DNA of 64,000 bases from Chitinophagaceae bacterium (GCA_016721725.1 JADKHN010000001.1:744001-808000); one strand, 5' to 3'; shown: positions 44,031 through 54,367, counted from the stretch's first letter. The notes: generated by a model not told the origin, from the sequence alone. Program-made: numbers and translations.

Positions 44031-45338
44031 ATGAAAACCTCAAAAGCATATTCAACCATTTACCGGATCGATAAGAACAGCCGGATCAAATACTGGGCCA
44101 TCGGTTTCGGAATAGCGCTCATCATTATTCTGTTCCTGCCCTGGACCCAGAACATCAGGGCCAGGGGCAATGTGACCACCCTTCGCCAGGAACAAAGGCC
44201 GCAGGAGCTGAACAGCATCATTCCGGGTAAGATCCTCCGATGGTATGTGAAGGAAGGCGACCTGGTGAAACAAGGCGACACCATCCTTCAGATCGGTGAA
44301 GTCAAAGACGATTACCTGGACCCCAACCTGCTGAACCGTACCGGTCAGCAACTCGATGCCAAGCAGATGAGCATCGAATATTACAAGAACAAGGTTACCG
44401 CCACACAAACCCAGATAGGAGCCCTGGACAATAACCGGTCCCTCAAGCAATCACAGCTTGAGAACAAGATCCGCCAGCTTAACTTCAAACTGCAAAGCGA
44501 CAGCATGGACAATATCGCCGCCGGCAACGATTACAAGATCGCCGCCCTGCAATATAAGCGGCAGCAATCCATGTACGACAGCGGCCTGGTATCCCTGACT
44601 CAACTGGAACAGCGAAACCAGTCTTTTCAAAACGCGCTGGCCAAAAAGATCGGGGCGGAAAACAAATTGGGCAGCACCCGGCAGGAACTCATCATTGCCC
44701 GGATAGAGATGGACGCCATCAACCAGGATTATGTGGAGAAGGTTTCCAAGGCCCAGGGCGACCAGTTTCAGTCGCTCTCACAGATCGCGGGCGGCCAGGG
44801 CGATGTGGCCAAGCTGCAGAACCAGTATAGCAACTACAATATCCGAAGCGGCATGTATTATATCACGGCGCCCCAATCGGGCCAGGTGACCAAGGCGAAG
44901 AAGGCCGGTATCGGTGAAATGATCAAGGAGGGTGAGATGCTGGTGGAGATCGTGCCGGATAAACTGGATTATGCGGTAGAGCTCTTCGTTGAACCCATGG
45001 ACCTACCCCTGGTTTCCATCAACCAGAAGGTCCAGTTCCTTTTTGACGGCTTCCCGGCCATCGTTTTCAGCGGATGGCCCAGTGCATCGTATGGTACTTT
45101 CAGCGGACGGGTGGTGGCCATCGAGAACTCGGTCAGCCCCAATGGAAAATTCCGGGTATTGGTCACCGAAGAACTGGATTCAAAAAAGCCCTGGCCCAAA
45201 GAGCTGAAGATCGGGGCCGGCACACAAGGCATCGCCTTATTGAAAAATGTACCTGTTTGGTATGAACTGTGGCGGAACATCAACGGGTTCCCGCCTGATT
45301 TTTATAAGCCGGGAATGGAAAAAAACAAGACAAAATAA
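44031..45338 (+). CDS. HlyD family periplasmic adaptor protein
   Basis: A 435-residue membrane fusion protein. One N-terminal helix (about residues 20-40) is followed by a lipoyl-like half (IIPGKILRWYVKEGDLVKQGDTILQIGEV), a long coiled coil (about residues 105-265, with KQSQLENKIRQLNFKLQ) and the second lipoyl half (YYITAPQSGQVTKAKKAGIGE). It links an inner-membrane ABC exporter to an outer-membrane TolC channel. It begins 12 bases after the ABC gene and ends just before the TolC gene. Confidence 0.9.
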   Translation: MKTSKAYSTIYRIDKNSRIKYWAIGFGIALIIILFLPWTQNIRARGNVTTLRQEQRPQELNSIIPGKILRWYVKEGDLVKQGDTILQIGEVKDDYLDPNLLNRTGQQLDAKQMSIEYYKNKVTATQTQIGALDNNRSLKQSQLENKIRQLNFKLQSDSMDNIAAGNDYKIAALQYKRQQSMYDSGLVSLTQLEQRNQSFQNALAKKIGAENKLGSTRQELIIARIEMDAINQDYVEKVSKAQGDQFQSLSQIAGGQGDVAKLQNQYSNYNIRSGMYYITAPQSGQVTKAKKAGIGEMIKEGEMLVEIVPDKLDYAVELFVEPMDLPLVSINQKVQFLFDGFPAIVFSGWPSASYGTFSGRVVAIENSVSPNGKFRVLVTEELDSKKPWPKELKIGAGTQGIALLKNVPVWYELWRNINGFPPDFYKPGMEKNKTK

Positions 45339-45339
45339 A

Positions 45340-46742
45340 ATGAAGAAACTATTCATACCCTGGATCCTGTGCTTTCTTTTCCAGGACACGCAAGCCAACG
45401 ACAGCGCCAAAGTGCTGAGCCTGGAAGGCTTTCTGCAGATCGTGAAACAATATCACCCGGTAGCCAAACAGGCAGGCATCCAGGTTGAACTGGCGAAAGC
45501 CGGTCTGACCGCCTCCCGTGGAGGCTTTGATCCCTTGTTGGGTATCGGGGGTCAAAACAAGACCTTCGACGGGATCAATTATTACCGGGATAATTCAGTG
45601 CAATTGAATATCCCCACCTGGTACGGTATTGAACTGCGGGCCGGACTGGAATACCTGGGCGGATTGCGGACCGATCCGAATGAAACCCTGGGTCAGACGA
45701 GTTTTGCCGGGATCAGCGTGCCGCTCGGGAAGAACCTGTTAATGGATAAACGCAGGGCGGCCTTACAAAAAGCGAAGATCATGGTGAAAGCTTCGGAACA
45801 GGAAAAACGGGTCATGCTGAACGACCTGATGATGGAGTCCGTAGAAACATACTGGCAATGGGTGGAAGCCTACCTGGTTTACCAGGCCTACCAGGATGTG
45901 ATCGTTCTGAACCGCAAGAGACTGGATTGGGTCAAGGCGGCCTGGCGTAATGGTGAACGGCCGGCTATTGATACCACCGAAGCCCTGGTCCAGCTGCAGC
46001 AGTTCGAATACCAGCAAAACGAGGCGAATTTAAAATGGCAGAACGCCGGAGTATCGCTGAGCGCTTATTTATGGACAACCAACAATAACGCTTATACCCT
46101 GCCGGATGATGTAAGGCCCTTAAAAAGGTTACCGATCTTTTCGACGGGGTGAATTTCCCGGAAATTGAACAACTGGCCGAAGAAGCACAAAAATCTCATC
46201 CCGAATTGCAGTTATATACTTTCAAGCTGAATACGCTGGAGGTGGAGAGGAAACTGAAATTCCAGGAGTTGCTGCCCAAGCTAGACCTGAAATACAATCA
46301 ACTGGGAAAGGGTTACAACATCGCCTCCACGGCTACGAGATCCTGGTTCGACAACAATTACCAGTACGGCGTGAACTTCAGCATACCCCTGCGTCTCAGC
46401 CAGGGAAGGGGAGAATACAGGATGGCCAGGCTGAAGATCACCGAAACGCGTCTTGAACAGAGTAATAAAAAAGTGCTGGTGGTGAACAAGGTCAGGAATT
46501 ATTACAACCAGCTGGTGAACTATAAAGCGCAGGTCAGTCTGCTCCAGCGCACCTATGCCAATTACCTTCGCCTGCAACGGGGCGAGGAGACCCGGTTCTT
46601 CAACGGCGAAAGCAACCTGTTCCTGGTCAACAGCCGGGAGAACAAGGCGATCGAGACCATGATCAAACTGACCGAAATGGCGGTGAAATACAACAAGGCG
46701 GCCCAGGCCCTGCAATGGGCAGCGGGGATACTATGGAGATAA
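45340..46742 (+). pseudogene. TolC family outer membrane channel, frameshifted
   Basis: Two frames together encode one TolC-like protein of about 467 residues. The first (from ATG 45340) has a signal peptide and the first helical half, and ends DDVRPLKRLPIFSTG out of frame. The second resumes with NFPEIEQLAEEAQKSHPELQ and the second helical half. One extra A in the run of five at 46122-46126 restores VRPLKKVTDLFDGVNFPE. The GTGA at the junction mimics a translational overlap but is an artefact of the shift. It would complete the type I-like export machine. Total length is one base short of a full frame. Confidence 0.85.
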
Positions 46743-46745
46743 CCC

Positions 46746-47492
46746 TTAAAAAGTCAATTGTGACGCAAGGACAAAGCCGTTATTCCGCTGCATGATGGTA
46801 TTGTTGTTCACCTTCCTGCCTTGCTGTAACACCTGGTTGAAATAACCCAGTTCAACGGAAACCGATTTATTTAAACGGCATCCCAGCAACAGGAATACCC
46901 GGTTTTGGTCAAAGATATTCACGCCTACATTTTTTCCCGCCCCGATAAATAGTTCATCCGCGGCGGCTCCGTAAAGCTGGAGTTGTTTCTTTTCCAGGAA
47001 AGGATACTGTATCCTGCACAGGTACCGGAACCGGTGTGCGAACAGCCAGTCTTCAACCTCCCGGTCCGAACCCGCCCTGATCCTCGCGAGCCACCTTTGC
47101 TCTGCCCTGATCCTGCTGGTGATGGATAATTTTTTGACCGCTTGTTTTACGATCACCTGTTCAAACAGGCGGTGCTCCGGAAATCGGCCATTTGAGGCGA
47201 TGGGAAAATCTCCATAGGGAAAGGTCTCTGCGTGGGCATATCCAGCAGCCAGGCTCAATTGCTGGGTGGGTTTGAATTGAATGGCGGTCCGAAAAAGGCC
47301 CTGTTGCCAGTCTTTCAAACCATTCGTCCGCCTCCACTGGTATTCGATCAGCCAGTCGGTTTTCTTGCTGATCGATTTTGTAACGAACAACTGGATCCAG
47401 TTCGTTTGGTTATGATCGTTCAGGCGATCGTTTTGCGCATGGCTTTTGACCGATGGAAACAGCAGAAAGAGCAGGATCGTTTTTTTCATCAT
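46746..47492 (-). CDS. DUF2490 family outer-membrane beta-barrel protein
   Basis: A 248-residue exported protein: signal peptide (MMKKTILLFLLFPSVKSHA), then alternating amphipathic strands with the DUF2490 layout (WIQLFVTKSISKKTDWLIEY, YLCRIQYPFLEKKQLQLYGA, SVEL GYFNQ) and an aromatic C-terminal strand ending SQLTF, as in barrels recognised by BamA. The family has no established function. Its start overlaps the dabB stop by ATGA (47489-47492), so it is translated with the inorganic-carbon genes. A role in passing bicarbonate across the outer membrane is a hypothesis. Confidence 0.8.
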   Translation of the reverse strand: MMKKTILLFLLFPSVKSHAQNDRLNDHNQTNWIQLFVTKSISKKTDWLIEYQWRRTNGLKDWQQGLFRTAIQFKPTQQLSLAAGYAHAETFPYGDFPIASNGRFPEHRLFEQVIVKQAVKKLSITSRIRAEQRWLARIRAGSDREVEDWLFAHRFRYLCRIQYPFLEKKQLQLYGAAADELFIGAGKNVGVNIFDQNRVFLLLGCRLNKSVSVELGYFNQVLQQGRKVNNNTIMQRNNGFVLASQLTF

Positions 47493-49345
47493 GATGACCT
47501 GAAGGCGACGGGGTGGTTCAATTTTTTATGCGGTCCGAAAAAGATGCGCAGCAGGATCCTGAATGCGGTCAGCTCAATGAATACAAAACAAAGCGCCATC
47601 AGTGCGATCAATATATACTGATCGTGTTGAACATAGGTAAACAGGACGTCTATGCCGATAAAGGCCGCGGTGATCGGAAAACCCAGTATCCCCATGGCCG
47701 CCACCAGGAACAAAAATCCTGTTGTGTTCTGTTCATAGACATAGCCGTGGAACCGGTTCAGCGAAATATCCTGGTCAATGGCATTGATCTTATGCAGGCA
47801 ATGATAACCCAGCATAAAAGCCAGCATCACACCAGTAGCATAAAAAAGGATCTCCACCAGCTCAACATGCTCAGCGTTGAATACAACGGCAGCGATGATG
47901 AACAAATGAGCCGTCATCAGATAGGTCCATGCCTTTAATGCCGACCGCCTGTACACAAAGGCAAAAAGGATCACGGCCAAGGCTACAGCCATCAAACCGA
48001 TTGACAGGGCGTTGCCTAAATCCGGAACGGAATTGTGAAAAGTATAACCCAGGATCAAAAGGATAAGTCCGGCAAGTGTGAGCGCGCCGATCAAGAATCC
48101 GGATCCTAAGAAATGCAGTTTTTTTCCCACCCATTTGAACGGACTCCAGAGATAAGTGAACATGATGCTGTCCAGGTTCCATTCTTTAACGCTCAGCATA
48201 TAAAGTGACACCCTGAATTTCGACAGGGGCTTTTGCTTGGGTATCACATAATGGAAATATTGATGATGCACCAGGTAGTTCAGTACGGAAGGCGATACCA
48301 GCAACTGGTACGTGCGCAAAAAGGCATTGCCTGCAAAATGCAGCAGGACCAACCAATGCAATCCTACTGCCACTTCAATGAACATCAGTCCGATCTGTGC
48401 TGCCGAAGAATAGGCTATTTGTGTCTTAACCGTAGGTTGTACCCTGGCGATCAATGTTGCCATAATGGCTGTAACCGCCCCGATGCAAATGATGACAACC
48501 TTGGCCCAAAGCATGTCTTCCCAGAACGGGTGGGTGCGCAGCAATAAAAAAACACCAATATGCACGCTTACCGAACCGTAAAATATCGCTGAAGAAGCGG
48601 TGGGACCTTCCATGGCCCTGGGTAGCCAGCTGGTGAAAGGGAATTGTGCCGATTTGATGGTTGCCGGCAGGATGATCATACAGACGATAAAGATGGTCAT
48701 GCCCGATTGGGCGGAGCTTAGTGCCACGCGGCCGGCTTCGCCCAATTCGGAGAAACCGATATTCCGGTGGGTGAGGTGGTGCATCATCCACATGGCCAGC
48801 ATGAGTGCCACATCGCTGATGCGGTAATTGGCAACGGCCTTGAATGCGTTTTTTACCGGTAAATACCGGTTGCGGTAAAAAGCGATGAGTATGAAAGAGC
48901 AGATCCCCTTTATTTCCCATCCGATGAACAGGGTCTCAAAATTGCCGGCCAGTATGATGAAATTAAAAGCGGTCGCGAACAGCAAAATGGTATTGAAGAA
49001 CCGTTTATATCCCTCGTCGCGGTGCATATAATATTTACTGAACGTAGCCACCAGGAAAAACAACAGGGAACCCACAATGCTGAACACGGCGGTCACTTCA
49101 TCGTAATACAACTGTATGGCGAAAACAAAATGGTCTGTTTGATAGAGGGTGGCGATTTGTTGACTGATGGGTTCAATTCCATTGACCAACCAGACCAGGA
49201 AAAATGTCAGCGCCATCAAAATGTTGGATACTTTGGCGATCCGTACGATCCGTCCGATGGCCTTTTCACTTTTATTCTGCCAAAGTAATGTGGCCAGGAA
49301 GGACAAGAACGGGATGGCGATGAATAAAATGAGTAGTTGATTCAT
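47489..49345 (-). CDS. dabB: DabB-type proton-conducting membrane subunit (NuoL-like)
   Basis: A 618-residue protein with about fourteen or more membrane helices, homologous to the proton-conducting subunits NuoL/MrpA. PATIKSAQFPFTSWLPRAME carries the conserved Lys and Pro residues of the broken helix, and GPTASSAIFYGSVSVHIGVF follows. No other complex I genes are nearby. The DUF2309 gene directly upstream identifies it as DabB, which couples cation flow to CO2 hydration by DabA. It lies 23 bases after dabA and overlaps the DUF2490 gene. Confidence 0.9.
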   Translation of the reverse strand: MNQLLILFIAIPFLSFLATLLWQNKSEKAIGRIVRIAKVSNILMALTFFLVWLVNGIEPISQQIATLYQTDHFVFAIQLYYDEVTAVFSIVGSLLFFLVATFSKYYMHRDEGYKRFFNTILLFATAFNFIILAGNFETLFIGWEIKGICSFILIAFYRNRYLPVKNAFKAVANYRISDVALMLAMWMMHHLTHRNIGFSELGEAGRVALSSAQSGMTIFIVCMIILPATIKSAQFPFTSWLPRAMEGPTASSAIFYGSVSVHIGVFLLLRTHPFWEDMLWAKVVIICIGAVTAIMATLIARVQPTVKTQIAYSSAAQIGLMFIEVAVGLHWLVLLHFAGNAFLRTYQLLVSPSVLNYLVHHQYFHYVIPKQKPLSKFRVSLYMLSVKEWNLDSIMFTYLWSPFKWVGKKLHFLGSGFLIGALTLAGLILLILGYTFHNSVPDLGNALSIGLMAVALAVILFAFVYRRSALKAWTYLMTAHLFIIAAVVFNAEHVELVEILFYATGVMLAFMLGYHCLHKINAIDQDISLNRFHGYVYEQNTTGFLFLVAAMGILGFPITAAFIGIDVLFTYVQHDQYILIALMALCFVFIELTAFRILLRIFFGPHKKLNHPVAFRSS

Positions 49346-49368
49346 ACCGGGACAGTTTCTGAATAAGT

Positions 49369-51951
49369 TTAATCAAGTAAATACACCGGGAGATTTTCCT
49401 CCGTGGCATGCACAATATGATTCGTTTCCATTTCCCGGGCGTTTTCCAGGAACTCTTCCATATTATGGATCGTTTTTATTTCCCCGGCCGCGGTAATGGG
49501 GACGTAGGGTTTGAACTCCCCGTCCCGGAAATAATAGAAATGTTTTTCCTCCGGGTGGAGAGCCACGATATGCACCCACTCGTTTTTATACCATTCAAAG
49601 ACCTCGGGGCTGGATTGAATCGCTTTCAAAACAATGTCCGGCTTATGCTCCACGATGACCAGCAGCCTGACCGGATCATGAACTTCGATCATTTGCCAGG
49701 GCAGTCCGGGCCGGAGGTCGCCATCGCTGCTGTTCGCCACACCGAATAATCCCATCACATTATGCGGAAGTTTAGTACCGGCCCCCATCTTGATATTGTC
49801 CACCCTGGAAAAATAATATTCCAGGTTGATGCCGCCGCAGACCAGTCCGATCGGTCGCATCACGGCGGTCAGTATAGCGCCATCCGGATCGGTGGAATGA
49901 TCATAGCTGTTCAGGAAGGCCCTTCTGTCCAGGAATAATCCCTTCGATGTTCTTCTCCGTCCGATGATCGCCAGGGTATTTGTTCCGTGACCTAATTCCG
50001 GCCGGGGTTCAAACAGGGAAACTGAACGGCTGTGGATGGCCTTACGGACCTTTTCCAGCTCCTGTTTGGTATTGATCGATGCAAACCGCCGGCTTCGTTC
50101 TTTGGCATTCAGGTTCAACGCGGTTTCAAAATTGCGGATATTGATGAGGTGCCTTTTGGCGTTCTCCGGGCTCAGGATATCTTCGTCATAATAACCCCAT
50201 ACATCCGCTGCCGTATCATGCATGCTGCCGATGAACTGGGTCGTTTCCGGGATCACGATCCCCCTTCCGGCCAGGATCTCCCTGACCTTTTTATGATTCA
50301 GGATAAATGACTGAACCCGGGCATTGGTAGCGCCCGGCCTTCCGCTGCAGGCGCCGCAATCATGTGCGCCATGATGCGGATTATTGGCGCTGCTGCTGCC
50401 ATGCGCCACAAAATATACAATGGGCGCAAAATGCTCAACCAGTCCAATGCCCCGTAAGAAGTTCTCACCCCGGGTTGCCATCTCCTCCAATGTATAGCCG
50501 ATCTGCAAGCCGTTTTCCTCGTCGGCCGGATCCCGGTTCTCGATGGTGAGGACAGAATGCTTGTCCATATGCCCGTAGGCATTCGAAATGGCCGGACTCA
50601 TTTTAGGACTGAACAACAACTGGATCTTCTTCACAAAGGCCCAGAAACCAAAGAGGATGCTAAGGATGAAGCCCGACAGGATGCCATGGGTATGTTTGGT
50701 ATAGATCAACTCGTCCTTACGGACCGAACGGGCCTGTGATTCCTTGATGAGATATTTTGGTGTTACCGGGGCCGGACAGAGTTTATCATAAAACTTTCCC
50801 CCCTCCTGCTGAAAATAAAACTCCACGCCGAAAAATCCGGGGGCACCGAAAGTTTCGGCTTGTTTATCAACGGCCTCAATATGTCGGCGTATGGAATCCT
50901 CCCTTTCATCGATGCAGAAGATGGCCTGTAAAGAGACTTCCCTCGGCCCGGTTGCCGCAATGGAATTTCCGGGATCAGCTTGCTCCTCCCTTTCGCCCGG
51001 AGCGGGATCGGGGTTGGCCAGCAATATCCCCTTCAATACCGAATCGTAATAGCTCCATTCAAAAGCGTCCTGCCACAATTCAATGACCTCCGCCAATTCG
51101 GTCTTTTCAACCTCCGCAAATAAATCAACAGGGGGTTCCGTAACCTGGCAGGCCAGGGGTTTCCAGTTATTGCCGAAGGCATGAATCAGGGTATCCAGTT
51201 CCAGCAGCAGCTCAAATTCCAGCAGGTCCTTCAGTTTGATTTGTTTCCGGTCGAGCAGGGTTTCCGGATGATCCTCCACGGCGCTGACAAAGCCGCTCCA
51301 TCCATGATGCGCAAATTGCTGGTCGAATAAATATTGTTCGTAGTACTCTTCCTTACCAACGATCGTACCCAGTAATTCCGTAAGCGAAAAATCCCCGGCT
51401 AAGAATTTCTGCCTGACCTTCTTTGTTTTAAAGAAACTGACAAAACTATGCTGCTCCATTTCCTTCAGGCTGTCGAGGAATGGTTTTTGGACAACCGGGA
51501 AATGAGCGATGGCAATGCCCTGGTCGAGGAAAGCGCAGAGAATGCGAAACAGGAGCGGATGTACCTGGTTATCCAGGTCGAGATGATAAATGGTTTTCCA
51601 GTATTTTCTCAGTTTGCCAATGCGCGGATGATTGACGGTATCGTAGTCCTGCCGGATGAGCTTATCCTTCCAGTGGCTTAGGTTGTCCCGGCCTTTTTTA
51701 CGGCAAATGACCATCTCCAGCACATCTTCCCTAATTCTTCCGGTGGCATGCATTTCCCGGTATTCCGGCAACTGCAGATGCACCTGGAAGCCAAAGATCC
51801 TGGATGCCTTGAAGATCGCATCATAGAATTTCATGTGCTGAAAGGCGTGCAGGGAATTATGATGAATAAAATCCTTTAATGCCTGCTGGGCAGGTAAAAA
51901 GTGCTTTAGTTCATGAACGACCTGGGCCTCATTGAATGAATGCTTGTTCAT
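49369..51951 (-). CDS. dabA: DabA, DUF2309 inorganic carbon transporter subunit
   Basis: An 860-residue protein of UPF0753/DUF2309. The zinc-site residues of the carbonic-anhydrase-like centre are present with family spacing: C346 and D348 in AIFCIDEREDSIRRH, H517 in FVAHGSSSANNPHH and C532 in HGAHDCGACSGRPG. DabA captures CO2 as bicarbonate in the cytoplasm in a complex with DabB. I chose the ATG at 51951 (MNKHSFNEAQVVHELKHF); a longer frame to 51990 adds 13 residues. The gene order carbonic anhydrase-dabA-dabB on one strand strongly supports the assignment. Confidence 0.93.
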   Translation of the reverse strand: MNKHSFNEAQVVHELKHFLPAQQALKDFIHHNSLHAFQHMKFYDAIFKASRIFGFQVHLQLPEYREMHATGRIREDVLEMVICRKKGRDNLSHWKDKLIRQDYDTVNHPRIGKLRKYWKTIYHLDLDNQVHPLLFRILCAFLDQGIAIAHFPVVQKPFLDSLKEMEQHSFVSFFKTKKVRQKFLAGDFSLTELLGTIVGKEEYYEQYLFDQQFAHHGWSGFVSAVEDHPETLLDRKQIKLKDLLEFELLLELDTLIHAFGNNWKPLACQVTEPPVDLFAEVEKTELAEVIELWQDAFEWSYYDSVLKGILLANPDPAPGEREEQADPGNSIAATGPREVSLQAIFCIDEREDSIRRHIEAVDKQAETFGAPGFFGVEFYFQQEGGKFYDKLCPAPVTPKYLIKESQARSVRKDELIYTKHTHGILSGFILSILFGFWAFVKKIQLLFSPKMSPAISNAYGHMDKHSVLTIENRDPADEENGLQIGYTLEEMATRGENFLRGIGLVEHFAPIVYFVAHGSSSANNPHHGAHDCGACSGRPGATNARVQSFILNHKKVREILAGRGIVIPETTQFIGSMHDTAADVWGYYDEDILSPENAKRHLINIRNFETALNLNAKERSRRFASINTKQELEKVRKAIHSRSVSLFEPRPELGHGTNTLAIIGRRRTSKGLFLDRRAFLNSYDHSTDPDGAILTAVMRPIGLVCGGINLEYYFSRVDNIKMGAGTKLPHNVMGLFGVANSSDGDLRPGLPWQMIEVHDPVRLLVIVEHKPDIVLKAIQSSPEVFEWYKNEWVHIVALHPEEKHFYYFRDGEFKPYVPITAAGEIKTIHNMEEFLENAREMETNHIVHATEENLPVYLLD

Positions 51952-51997
51952 AATTATATTTAAACGGGCGGAGCACCTGCTCATCCGCATCTATTCA

Positions 51998-52681
51998 TTA
52001 ATGCCTTAGTTCAACCACGCTGAATTCGGGGTTCTCTTCGTCTTTGATGTATTCCACATCGGGGTAAAAATCAACCTTGCCGGTTTCCACATCGTACATG
52101 GCGCCCACCACGCCGATCTCGCCATTCTCCACCATCTGTTCAATGATGAAACTGCGTTCGATGATGGCTTTCACCGACCGGCGGACATTGATCGAGGCCA
52201 CATTCTCAACAAACCTGCTGTTGGAGGAGGTCCTGTTGCCGGAAGTCTCTGTTTCAGAATAAACTGCGGGCTGCAGTTTGGATAATAGCTCGGTGAGGTT
52301 TCCCATCTCAACATGGTCACAGGCACCCTTGACCGCCCCGCATTTGGTGTGTCCCAGCACCACGATCAGTTTTGATCCCGCTACCTTGCAGGCGAATTCC
52401 ATGCTGCCTAAAATGTCGGTGTTAACGATATTGCCGGCGATCCGGACGGAGAAGATATCCCCCAGGCCCTGGTCGAAGATCAGTTCGGCGGAAGTCCGGC
52501 TGTCGATGCAGCTGAGGATCGTGGCGAAAGGCCACTGGCCTGAGCTGGTTTCATTGACCTGTTCCAGCAAATTCCGGTTCGCCTTTAAATTATTGACGAA
52601 ACGGTCATTGCCTTTTTCCAGTATTTCGAGGGCTTTTCTCGGACTGATCGTACTTTGAATTTCTTTGTTCAAGGTTTTCAT
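51998..52681 (-). CDS. can: Beta-carbonic anhydrase (DIC operon)
   Basis: A 227-residue beta-class carbonic anhydrase that interconverts CO2 and bicarbonate. The zinc ligands are C58, H111 and C114, with the Asp60-Arg62 dyad in LSCIDSRTSAELIFDQ and GHTKCGAVKGACD. There is no signal peptide, so it is cytoplasmic. It lies 12 bases after the SulP transporter gene and 46 bases before dabA. An insert of about 20 polar residues (SETETSGNRTSSNSR) separates the conserved halves. Confidence 0.95.
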   Translation of the reverse strand: MKTLNKEIQSTISPRKALEILEKGNDRFVNNLKANRNLLEQVNETSSGQWPFATILSCIDSRTSAELIFDQGLGDIFSVRIAGNIVNTDILGSMEFACKVAGSKLIVVLGHTKCGAVKGACDHVEMGNLTELLSKLQPAVYSETETSGNRTSSNSRFVENVASINVRRSVKAIIERSFIIEQMVENGEIGVVGAMYDVETGKVDFYPDVEYIKDEENPEFSVVELRH

Positions 52682-52693
52682 TATTTAGATTTT

Positions 52694-54304
52694 TTAGTGT
52701 ACTGACTGTACATGTGAATAATTTTCGATCTCATATTTTTCATGAAATCCCACCAGCTGGCAATTGATGCCTTTCAAAGGAACTTTGATATCCCGGAATT
52801 CCTTGATCAGTTCAAGCACATCATAGTCGATATAACTGGTGTTTGAGGCATCGATGATCACCCTCGAATTCTCGGGTATGTGATCCAGTGTTTCCCTGAT
52901 CGCTGCTTTGTTCAGGAAAGAGACCTCTTCCGAAAGCCGGATCTTGATGATATCCCCTTCGTGGTGGTTCTCTTTATGGAAATAATAGGAATTCTTAAGA
53001 TTGCCATAGAGGATGGATCCGGCGGCTGTGACCAGTCCTGCCATAACACCCACCAACAAGCCCTTGCCGCTCAATGCCGGTATCAGGGCAAAGAGATCGA
53101 TGCCGAGGATGACCAGGACGGTGACAATGAAGGGAATGAACTGGAATTTACCTGCATTCCAGAAATTAGTAAATACGGAAGGCTTGGCGAGCTTATAGCC
53201 TGTTAGCAACAAGATAGCCGCCAACGCCGACAACGGGATCTTATTCAATAGGCCCGGGATCAGGATGATCGACAACAGCAGCATCAGGCCGTGTACGATG
53301 GCGGACAGTTTTGTTTTAGCGCCGGAGTTGACATTTGCGCTGCTTCGTACGATAACACTGGTCACCGGTAGTCCGCCGATCAGTCCCGCAATGGAATTTC
53401 CCACTCCCTGGGCAAACAATTCCTTATTGGTATTGGTCACCCGGCGTTCCGGATCCAGGTTATCCACCGCTTCGATACTCAACAGGGTTTCCAGGGAAGC
53501 GATGATCGCGATCACGATACCATATACGATGACCGTTCCGTTCAGGAAGCCCCTGAAATCCGGCAGGGTGAAAAATCCGAAGAATTCGCTGGCGCTGCCC
53601 GCCACTTTGATCTGTACGAGGTGTTCCTTTTCGAGCGCCAGTTTACTGCCGGTCTTGATCCAGATCTCATTGATGACAATGGCCACAACCACGGCGACAA
53701 GGGCCCCCGGTATGATTTTCACCCTTTTTTTGATGAAGGGTTTATCCCAAACGATCATGATGATGATGGACAAGAGGCAGATCAGGAATACGCCCAGTTC
53801 GATATGTTGAATAGGCTGTAACAATTCGTGCATATCCTCGTTTCCGAAAGGAAACAATTCGGTGATATTCCCCTTTTCGTCTTTATCATACCCAAAAGCG
53901 TGTGGTATTTGTTTGGCGATGATGAGGATACCGATACTGGTGAGCATGCCCTTGATCACGCTACCCGGGATATAGTTGGCGATCCCGCCCAGTTTCGCCA
54001 GGGCGAGGCCCATTTGAATGATCCCGGCAATGAGTACGGCACATAAGAACAAACTAAAGTCGCCGATGGATAAAATGGCGCCCAATACCAACGCTGCCAG
54101 TCCGGCTGCCGGGCCGCTGACACTTAACTGGGAGCCGCTCAGGAAACCGATGACCACCCCGCCGATAATGCCGGAGATCAGGCCACTGAAAAACGGGGCG
54201 CCGGAGGCCAGGGAGATCCCCAGGCACAGGGGCAATGCCACAAGGAATACAACCAGGCCTGCAGGTATATCCTTGCCTGCATGAGCAAACATGTTCTTGT
54301 TCAT
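52694..54304 (-). CDS. SulP family anion transporter with STAS domain (bicarbonate candidate)
   Basis: A 536-residue inner-membrane transporter. About eleven helices begin DIPAGLVVFLVALPLCLGIS and include SGPAAGLAALVLG and GVGNSIAGLIGGLPVTSVIVRSS. A C-terminal STAS domain spans about residues 430-520 (VIIDASNTSYIDYDVLELI). SulP proteins move sulfate, bicarbonate or other anions with Na+ or H+. Operon position before a carbonic anhydrase and dabAB makes bicarbonate the likely substrate, as in BicA-like systems; sulfate cannot be excluded. The start is ATG 54304. Confidence 0.92.
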   Translation of the reverse strand: MNKNMFAHAGKDIPAGLVVFLVALPLCLGISLASGAPFFSGLISGIIGGVVIGFLSGSQLSVSGPAAGLAALVLGAILSIGDFSLFLCAVLIAGIIQMGLALAKLGGIANYIPGSVIKGMLTSIGILIIAKQIPHAFGYDKDEKGNITELFPFGNEDMHELLQPIQHIELGVFLICLLSIIIMIVWDKPFIKKRVKIIPGALVAVVVAIVINEIWIKTGSKLALEKEHLVQIKVAGSASEFFGFFTLPDFRGFLNGTVIVYGIVIAIIASLETLLSIEAVDNLDPERRVTNTNKELFAQGVGNSIAGLIGGLPVTSVIVRSSANVNSGAKTKLSAIVHGLMLLLSIILIPGLLNKIPLSALAAILLLTGYKLAKPSVFTNFWNAGKFQFIPFIVTVLVILGIDLFALIPALSGKGLLVGVMAGLVTAAGSILYGNLKNSYYFHKENHHEGDIIKIRLSEEVSFLNKAAIRETLDHIPENSRVIIDASNTSYIDYDVLELIKEFRDIKVPLKGINCQLVGFHEKYEIENYSHVQSVH

Positions 54305-54310
54305 AATCTG

Positions 54311-54323
54311 ATAAATTACTGTT
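54311..54323. promoter_or_regulatory. 13-base word upstream of the SulP gene
   Basis: ATAAATTACTGTT lies seven bases upstream of the SulP start codon on the minus strand. The identical word occurs at 54730-54742. A shared operator for the carbon genes is inferred. Confidence 0.4.
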
Positions 54324-54367
54324 GGGTATTAATGAAAAACGGAGATTGCCGGAAACCGACAGAAGAC

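Noticed and set aside
46149..46742. Separate small gene starting at GTG 46149 with a coupled overlap
   Set aside because: Its product is the second half of TolC; one added A upstream joins the frames.
47489..49345. NADH-quinone oxidoreductase subunit L (complex I)
   Set aside because: No other nuo genes nearby, while a DUF2309 gene is directly upstream, which identifies DabB.
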